A stretch of DNA of 64,000 nt from Patiria miniata (taxonomy: Eukaryota; Echinodermata; Asteroidea; Valvatida; Asterinidae): NCBI RefSeq assembly GCF_015706575.1, contig NW_024037060.1:2563983-2627982 (forward strand), written 5' to 3'. The first letter of the stretch is position 1. Each line of letters starts with the position of its first letter. The notes under the pieces were generated by a model that was given only the letters and a program-made list of their open reading frames with translations, was not told where the DNA came from and searched no databases. The position numbers and the translations under genes are program-made. Shown here one piece after another: positions 59,701 through 64,000 of the stretch.

Positions 59701-62565
59701 AGAGAGAGGACACAGTAGGAATGGATTATCACTCACATACATGAATTATCATCAGGATTAATAGTTGTTTCTGCAGTAGTAGCTAAAGAGAAGTTTGTTA
59801 TTTATAGTTTGCCAGCTTGTAGTGCAGTATATTTTAAGAGATGTTTAAAGATAAACCATGTGAAGTGACTACTTTTGAAAAAGAGGCGGTTCTGAAAAGA
59901 ATCAGATTTCACTGTAATTGTTGACTTGAGTTAAGATCATTATTTCTCGGTGCAAACTTCTCGAGTTGTTCTCCCCATCCACCATATTTTCATGTATATT
60001 TGATTAGAATCCTCATTCCAATAGACCTGATGTGTTAAAGCGTAAGGTCCTTACTGGGCAATGGTTTTGTTTCGCTAGGATGTCACGAATAAACCTTTGT
60101 TCATTCATTGTTAGTCAATTTTGAAGAACCCCTAGTTTCATTACTAAAAAAAACAATCCAGGTGATCTTACTTTGATGTTTTGCTGGAGATAGAGAAGGC
60201 AACAGGCGACGTAGCTGTGTCCATTTTGTCAACTGAACCAATCAAAGTAAAAAAAGTCCATTATTTGAAGACAATCCTGCAGGTTTCAGAGTCCTGAAAG
60301 AAACTGATTATGGTGCCTCACTACAAACCAAGACGTGTTATAACTTCATCAGGCATCTTTGCTAGAAACTTTGAATCCTCCAAATCCTTCCACTGTTCTT
60401 TGTATGAATTTCTGGAGGGTCATCAGGATGTGTGTAATAAAATAGAGGCCCAGCTTTTCCTTTTTTAATCTGCAAAAAACTCCTAGAGGAGGATTCCTAG
60501 AGGAGTTTGGAGGATCTCGGAAGGTAAGAGTTCATTAATAATACACTCTAAGACAAAATAACGCTAAACACAGTGCTTAACACAATTAATCAGGGTAGAA
60601 TCGCGTTGATGCAGCTTGTGAAAACATTGTCCAATTATATGATATACAATTGGACGCGGAACGGGCAAAATTTGAGACAAACAAAACTTTACGTACACAA
60701 ATTCCATAGGGTTGTCTAAGGGGTCTGGCTAACTCGCAAACGACGATAGGTCAATTGATGACAAGTGTGCAAATTTTTGTTGTTGATAAATCTCAAATGC
60801 TGGTTCTAAAAAGATGGTTATATTCATGTTATGTTTTACGTCAAATTAATGCGCATTGTCATCACTGTTCTGCAAGAGAAACAAAACCAACTGATGAGTG
60901 TCTGACGTTTAGCGATCTAAGAAGGAAAAACATTGCAAGTGTTTGACGCGGTTGTCAAAATCAGGCATATGTGGGCTACAATTTTAACAAACCAGACAGC
61001 TTCTATACTTTTGCTACATAATACAGAATGAGATTTGTTGATGAGTATCAGATTTTTAAACCACTTTTGTCACAGGCAATCATTAACATAGCACCATTTT
61101 CCAAAATAAAAAGTCTCTTTACATGCTAAAAAAAGACCTTACAAATGAAATGTTGTCATCCAAAAACATTCTCATAAAATTGTGTAGAGAACTGGCATGA
61201 TGAATTTCCTCAAATATTAAAATGAATTACAAGGAGAAGCCCACTTTCACCTGATTTTGACATAAAACCTCACAGATATGTGTAAAAATTGTGAAGAACG
61301 TTTCAACTTTTTTTCCAAAGTTAAATTTCCTGTAAGAAAAAAAATCAATGTCATTAAGTGAGTGCGTCACACCAAGTCACTGTGCCATCATCACTCTTCA
61401 CTCCCATCATACCATGCAGGAACTCTCTAGCCCTACTGGCCGGCACAGAAACCAAGACCGTGGCCTCATCCTCCATCACCTCCCGTCCCTCGTCTTCGTC
61501 TTCGTGCATGGATGTCACGCCGGACTCGTTGGACAACGAGGGCGCTATGCTGTGAAACTGCAGCGAGCTGCGCTCGCGGTAATAGCTCATGGAGCTGCGG
61601 TGCTTTGAGGCTGCTCCAGAAAGGTAAGCAATTTGTGGGGAAATGCAGAATGTACAAGTTTGCATGTAATGGAGGTAAATTATGATTTTTATGAAACCCC
61701 AGTTTTGTCTGTAACTTCAGCTGGAGGTAATATTACATGTAGGTCCCTGATTTGGGGGAATTCTGGCACAAAATCTGGAAATTCTGGCTCAAAATCTTCA
61801 CACTTATTTTTGTTAAAGTTGCTATCCCTGTGATTCTTCAAATTTTTCTCCACACAACCTTTTCATTTGTACACATTTTGGCATCTGCGACCCTCTACAA
61901 AAAGGCTGTCATTTTGGGCTTTATTTGTGTCTGAATTATTTTTGGGCGGCATCAAAACTAATTATTAAACTGCTTATTAAAGTCAATATTCTAAATGTAT
62001 AACTAAATATGGGAGGACAATATTTGATGTTTTATTCAAAAGTTAATAACTTTTCATATTGCAAAAAAGAAGAAGAGCTATTTCAAAAATAGATTTACAT
62101 TTTATGGGGTGAAACTCAAAAGTTACATGGGGAGAGATAGCAATGGAAAAAATTCCCAAAAGTCCTTATACCACCAAAAACTGCCAAGCAATGCCCCAGC
62201 AGGTAATAAGAACACCAGGGAATACTTCTACTGAATAGTGTTTAAATGGTGCTAAATGTTCAACATCAAGAAGGTAAATTGTCATCAAGTCATCTTTTTA
62301 TCAATTTAAAAAACAGGCGTAAAAGTTTCTCACCCTCATCAGGAAATGGAATATCCCCATTTGGAGTGGTCAGATTGCTCCTCGGTCTTATACCCTGTCT
62401 CTCGCTCTTGGCACTCAATAGGGAACCATGCATGGAGGTGGCCCGGGACCGTCTCACCACAATCTCCGCTTTCTTCTGCTCCAGCTGGGCGCGATACTTC
62501 TCGTACAGTGAACGCTGACTTGCGGAGGATTGAGGGCGCTCTTCATCATCCTCGCCTTCATCGGA
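50548..62565 (-). CDS. Large coiled-coil protein, unrecognised family (17 exons, 5' partial)
   Basis: Seventeen minus-strand exons join in phase into 840 residues plus stop; the N terminus lies beyond 62565 or the window end. The layout, counted from the first visible residue, is as follows: an acidic start (SDEGEDDEERPQ) and basic helix (LYEKYRAQLEQKKAEIVVRR) in 1-45; a Ser-rich region; an acidic EDEDEGREVMEDEA patch; a helical segment about 172-260 (VVQDYLRAYQIVMDFKDS, ERLADIGQLTF); probable coiled coil about 305-345 and 385-515 (LERQKKDYEDKL, LQDTIQELQHEL, LLERMEALQSLRAQRWGEQM); the phrase MIKPILSWKGR near 518; then a Pro/Ser-rich, probably disordered C terminus. There is no catalytic motif, signal peptide or membrane helix. 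I cannot name the family; a cytoskeletal or ciliary scaffold is possible but is only a guess. All donors are GT except that the end of exon 61613-61395 is uncertain. Confidence 0.8.
51307..51522 (-). CDS. Coiled-coil gene exon
   Basis: Encodes TEGSRSSPAVLAVKTPNSAG through LSLSQPLPPIKVPPNNTPED, Ser/Pro-rich. The acceptor is CTCCTTGCAG and the donor is G|GTGAGC. Confidence 0.8.
51667..51806 (-). CDS. Coiled-coil gene exon
   Basis: Encodes ALTKPFPPSNDRLVNASNAS and VRSYMSIDRPSAHPGQINRQ, low in predicted structure. The acceptor is CGTGTTTCAG and the donor is G|GTGGGC. Confidence 0.8.
51970..52140 (+). mobile_element. Decayed copy of the GGCCCAATTTCA MITE
   Basis: GGCCCAATTTCATGGCTCTG followed by TAAGCG/GCTTA words repeats the left half of the element at 62786-63037. 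The right end is not clear. Confidence 0.45.
52427..52662 (-). CDS. Coiled-coil gene exon
   Basis: Encodes EASATNEPIPQDQPSEVPVQ through MVTTPRILELDVNRMLIGQN. It is GC-rich. The acceptor is TTGACTTCAG and the donor is AG|GTGGGC. Confidence 0.8.
53030..53201 (-). CDS. Coiled-coil gene exon
   Basis: Encodes NQIPHYQQSRISDNYRPKP, a proline-rich segment and KSALMRPPTQ. The acceptor is CCAATTTCAG and the donor is CAG|GTATGA. Confidence 0.8.
53265..53402 (-). mobile_element. tRNA-derived SINE
   Basis: On the minus strand, GGATAGCTCAGTTGGTAG (box A) and ACAGGTTCAAACCCTGT (box B arm) make a tRNA-like cloverleaf with an ACGGTAA loop. The acceptor stem pairs poorly, so it is a SINE head rather than a working tRNA gene. 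A short body fragment of the same kind (CAGTTTCCC and GTATGTACGC words) sits at 52717-52765. Confidence 0.6.
53827..53969 (-). CDS. Coiled-coil gene exon
   Basis: Encodes RAQRWGEQMDNLSSERLHLA and HMLMEALQRVEEESGIFM, then IKPILSWKG. The acceptor is TTTTTGTAG and the donor is AG|GTAAGC. This is the best-looking stretch for identifying the family by search. Confidence 0.82.
54040..54150 (-). repeat. Dispersed repeat, inverted partner of 27298-27420
   Basis: On the minus strand, GCAACTTTTCCTCGGATCC and CTTCTCATGAATGCCATTA match the intron 5 copy almost base for base over about 110 bases. Confidence 0.55.
54211..54677. mobile_element. Foldback MITE, near-perfect 467-bp palindrome
   Basis: The left arm starts CAGCCTGTCTCAAAAAAAAT and the right arm ends in its complement, AGACAGGCTG. 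Correspondence continues through GGCTTTCCAATA / TATTGGAAAGCC to GTGCCACTTT / AAAGTGGCAC near the centre, so almost the whole element pairs with itself. TA on both sides suggests a Tc1/mariner-type target duplication. There is no ORF of note. Confidence 0.75.
54812..54888 (-). CDS. Coiled-coil gene exon
   Basis: Encodes NVRQSNSLDEEVYALLERME followed by ALQSL. The acceptor is GTTTTCAG and the donor is CTG|GTCAGT. A long foldback element lies just downstream in the next intron. Confidence 0.78.
55309..55432 (-). CDS. Coiled-coil gene exon
   Basis: Encodes LEQQRYSEVVHAMDEYTVLP and AKRLVHLAKKYTHHMHMKEIE. The acceptor is GTTTACAG and the donor is G|GTAAAA. Confidence 0.8.
55596..55809 (-). CDS. 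Coiled-coil gene exon
   Basis: Encodes MMMDLQDTIQELQHELSAF, a Gly/Ser-rich linker, then SERNQKALKRAVNARK. The acceptor is TCCTAAAG, which is pyrimidine-poor at the end, and the donor is AAG|GTAAGA. Confidence 0.8.
56299..56346 (-). CDS. Coiled-coil gene small exon
   Basis: Encodes KFSLERQKKDYEDKL (48 nt), a clear heptad-like helix continuing the preceding exon. The acceptor is TTTTTTCACAG and the donor is AA|GTAAGT. Confidence 0.8.
56415..56805. mobile_element. MITE with TGTGACCCT terminal inverted repeats
   Basis: The left end TGTGACCCTGCTTCACAC and the inverted right end (minus strand TGTGACCCTCCAGCACAA) match well for about 28 bases. The element is about 390 bp, has no coding capacity and lies in a coiled-coil gene intron. 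Confidence 0.65.
56854..57023 (-). CDS. Coiled-coil gene exon
   Basis: Encodes EPAVSSLIVNQGDASKTASL and ends EIRELRENYEN. The acceptor is CTCTCTCCAG (an alternative AG lies 10 bases further in) and the donor is AT|GTAAGC. Confidence 0.8.
57261..57310 (-). CDS. Coiled-coil gene small exon
   Basis: Encodes LKEAASIINSYLYNDM (50 nt). The acceptor is GCATTTCAG and the donor is ATG|GTAAGT. It is too short to stand out as an open frame but fits both neighbours in phase. Confidence 0.75.
58028..58135 (-). CDS. Coiled-coil gene exon
   Basis: Encodes LMSAAERLADIGQLTFDRNL and NVQNQVYEMTTNVMS. The acceptor is GTTCCTACAG and the donor is T|GTGAGT. Confidence 0.8.
58301..58716 (-). mobile_element. tRNA-derived SINE, near full length
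   Basis: On the minus strand, a tRNA-like head (GTGGTCCAATGGTTATGG, GGGTTCGAATCC) is followed by the body words CTTCGGATGGGACGTGAAG and GCACGTTAAAGAACCCAG. The end is GCGCTATATAAGACTTCGG with a TAATAA tail. The body words are ones I associate with a SINE type widespread in marine invertebrates. Confidence 0.7.
59008..59188 (+). mobile_element. tRNA-derived SINE
   Basis: The tRNA-like head GATGGTCGAGTGGTAAGA with box B GATTCGAGTCCC leads to a body with GAGTATACAATG and the 3' end GGCAAAACCCAATATTG. Partial copies occur at 18392-18424 and 28985-29140. Confidence 0.65.
59249..59550. repeat. Two tandem hairpin elements of about 120 bp
   Basis: The first hairpin pairs GGCCCCTTCAATGGTGAAAG (about 59256) with CTTTCGCCATTGAAGGGGG (about 59342). 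The second pairs CCTCTTCAATGGCGAAAG (about 59433) with CTTTTGCCATTGAAGGGGG (about 59518). Both contain ACAATAGCTAGCACAATG. They end about 35 bases from the coiled-coil exon at 59584. Confidence 0.65.
59584..59693 (-). CDS. Coiled-coil gene exon
   Basis: Encodes LSVESIADHPVVQDYLRAYQ and IVMDFKDSLITVLRDK, predicted helical. The acceptor is CTCTTTCCCAG and the donor is G|GTACTG. Two hairpin repeats lie just downstream in the intron. Confidence 0.8.
60172..60232 (-). CDS. Coiled-coil gene small exon
   Basis: Encodes DKMDTATSPVAFSISSKTS. The acceptor follows a T-rich tract ending GGTTCAG and the donor is AA|GTAAGA. Phases fit both neighbours if the preceding exon ends as proposed. Confidence 0.65.
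60598..60755 (-). repeat. Dispersed repeat, copy B (inverted)
   Basis: Reverse complement of the 3290-3455 block, sharing the words CGCGTTGATGCAGCTTG, TTGTCCAATTAT and CGATAGGTCAATTG. Type unknown. Confidence 0.55.
61395..61613 (-). CDS. Coiled-coil gene exon (3' edge uncertain)
   Basis: Encodes SKHRSSMSYYRERSSLQFH followed by an acidic patch and ASRAREFLHGMMGVK. The weak donor A|GTGATG at 61394 is the only nearby one that keeps phase with the next exon. The frame stays open to a stop at 61354-61356, so the true end may lie between those points or another small exon may be missing. The acceptor could also be 3 bases further in. Confidence 0.6.
62334..62565 (-). CDS. Coiled-coil gene exon (first visible)
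   Basis: Encodes residues 1-77 of the visible part: SDEGEDDEERPQSSASQ, then YEKYRAQLEQKKAEIVVRR and a Ser/Arg-rich stretch ending DIPFPDE. The acceptor is CCCCGATAG and the donor is G|GTGAGA. It starts in phase 0, so a further upstream exon is expected. Confidence 0.75.
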
Positions 62566-64000
62566 CTATCGGGGGGAGACGGGACGAAAGACGTGCATTA
62601 GAGAAATCAAAGAAATGGTGTATGTTTCTTGTGGTCAATGATTTTATTAGTGTAGTCAGTCAGAGTTTTAGATCTCATGTCGCATCAGTCAAATTTCACA
62701 ACTTGATTCGGGGCAGTTTTCTCTTTTTCTTTTTTCATTGATAAAAGAGCCAAGCGATTATCTCCTACATGTGAGTTTAAGATTGGGGCCCAATTTCACG
62801 GCTCTGCTAACCGCAGAATTCCGTGCTTACGATCACCATTCCGTGATAACAGCGCTAGCAGACAAAATTCTGCACTAACCCTGTAAGCACAGAATCCTCT
62901 GTAACCGGTTGTACGCAATGCACATAAGCCAAAATTCCTCGCTCACACGTTAAAAATGCTTACCGTAAGTGCGGAATTTGCTGCTACCGTAAGCAGGGAT
63001 GTTTCGCTAACGGTAAGCAGAGCCTTGACATTGGGCCTGGGTTGCTGCCACAATCGTCAATAAATGCAATATTATATTGAAATTTGTTAGAACAATTAAC
63101 AACAGATTAACCAAGGGACACATAAATTATAAAGTTTTGTTGGTTTTTTTACCAAATTGATTCCAGTGATCCAGTGCATGGATTGATAAATGTAACACTG
63201 ATATATGAAAACATCCCCTTTTGTCAAAATGTTGTCTTCAAACGTGTTGTCTCCTTTGGAACATGTGCAAGTGATTCGTGATAGTTGTGGATCCTCATAA
63301 TGTGAAGGTGGTCGGGTGAAAATATCAAAAGTGTCCGAAAATTTGAGTGTTGGTGGGTGTGACTGAAACTTTTGAAAGTTGTGTAAAAAAAAAAAAAAAT
63401 TAATAAATAAATAATAACAATAAAACAATATAACAAATAAAAATACCACAAACAGATACATTGCAACCCACCACAAAAACCACCACATCTGAACTTGAGT
63501 TACTGAGGAACAATGTTAGTTAACTCCATAAGCATGAGGGTGAAACAAAGACACCCCCCCCCCCCAAAAAAAAATATACAAAACGATCGTTGAGATTCTT
63601 TCACTGCAAGCAATTGGTATATTTCTCATTCTCCTTAAATCTCCATTTTGGAGAATAGCACCTTGATCCTACAGTTATTTAATAAAAGCATTAAAAAAAT
63701 ATGTTCATGTTATTGAACAATTATGTGTTCAGTATAAGCATGCATAATCTGAGAAAGTTAGATACCATCAACCCCAACACCATTAATAAATATTTCTGTT
63801 AGGAAAAAGTGTTTGTAAATTTGTTACATACTGGTTAATTTTATGAGTAATAAAAATAAATAAAGATGTTGTCAGGGTAGGGCAAAACACCCAAACTCAG
63901 CATTCTCAATCTGTAATGCAATAACAATTGTTAGCAACATTAACATTCCTGCAAGCTGTGCTGTAAGACGTCAAAGCAAAAAAACGGAGCCTGAAAATTG
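62566..64000. other. Window end, probable intron of the coiled-coil gene
   Basis: Apart from the MITE at 62786-63037, this is AT-rich sequence with a C run and A run near 63556. No exon of the coiled-coil gene was recognised, although upstream exons must exist because the first visible exon starts inside the protein. Confidence 0.5.
62786..63037. mobile_element. MITE with GGCCCAATTTCACGGCTCTG inverted ends
   Basis: The left end CCCAATTTCACGGCTCTGCT and the inverted right end (AGCAGAGCCTTGACATTGGG) pair for about 25 bases. The interior is rich in GCTTACCGTAAGC-type words. A second, decayed copy lies at about 51970-52140. Confidence 0.65.

Noticed and set aside
61255-61330. Extra exon between coiled-coil exons, after a CTTACAG acceptor
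   Set aside because: The AT-rich translation (KFNFGKKVETFF...) has no similarity to the rest and the phases already fit without it.

Overview
The window is a stretch of AT-rich, repeat-laden animal nuclear DNA. Protein-coding genes are split into short exons with GT-AG introns, and the introns are packed with short transposon-derived repeats, poly-G/poly-C runs and the palindromic motif TACATGTA. The G-alpha-q exon structure, the tRNA-derived SINEs and the MITE types are what one expects of a marine invertebrate. An invertebrate deuterostome such as an echinoderm is my best guess, but the sequence alone does not prove it. I saw no bacterial genes, no CRISPR, and no viral or LTR-type element.

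Region 1 (1-36.3 kb, + strand) holds a G-protein alpha subunit gene of the Gq class. Six exons (13276-13460, 19352-19506, 24674-24802, 25514-25643, 27836-27989, 29237-29427) encode residues 47-359 in human GNAQ numbering, with no net insertion or deletion. The N-terminal exon lies upstream of the window or was not recognised. After the stop codon comes about 6.8 kb of T-rich, repeat-poor sequence that is best read as a very long 3' UTR. Introns 1-6 carry a TTAA-flanked MITE family with a minisatellite core, a 1-kb inverted-repeat element, an 8-9.4 kb tandem duplication, SINE copies and simple arrays.

Region 2 (about 36.7-48.2 kb, + strand) is a tandem cluster of three intronless genes for type I membrane proteins. 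Each has a signal peptide, three Ig-like domains, one transmembrane helix and a cytoplasmic tail with YxxP/YDIP-type tyrosine motifs. Copies 2 and 3 lie on a roughly 4.1-kb unit duplicated very recently. Copy 3 has a stop codon that removes the last tyrosine motifs. A 317-bp satellite array sits behind copies 2 and 3 only. This cluster is the most interesting part of the window: it looks like a young, expanding receptor family, possibly immune.

Region 3 (50.5-62.6 kb and beyond, - strand) is a 17-exon gene (partial at its 5' end) for a coiled-coil protein of at least 840 residues that I do not recognise. It converges tail-to-tail on the receptor cluster. Its introns hold several well-formed MITEs and foldback elements, including a 467-bp near-perfect palindrome, and further SINEs.
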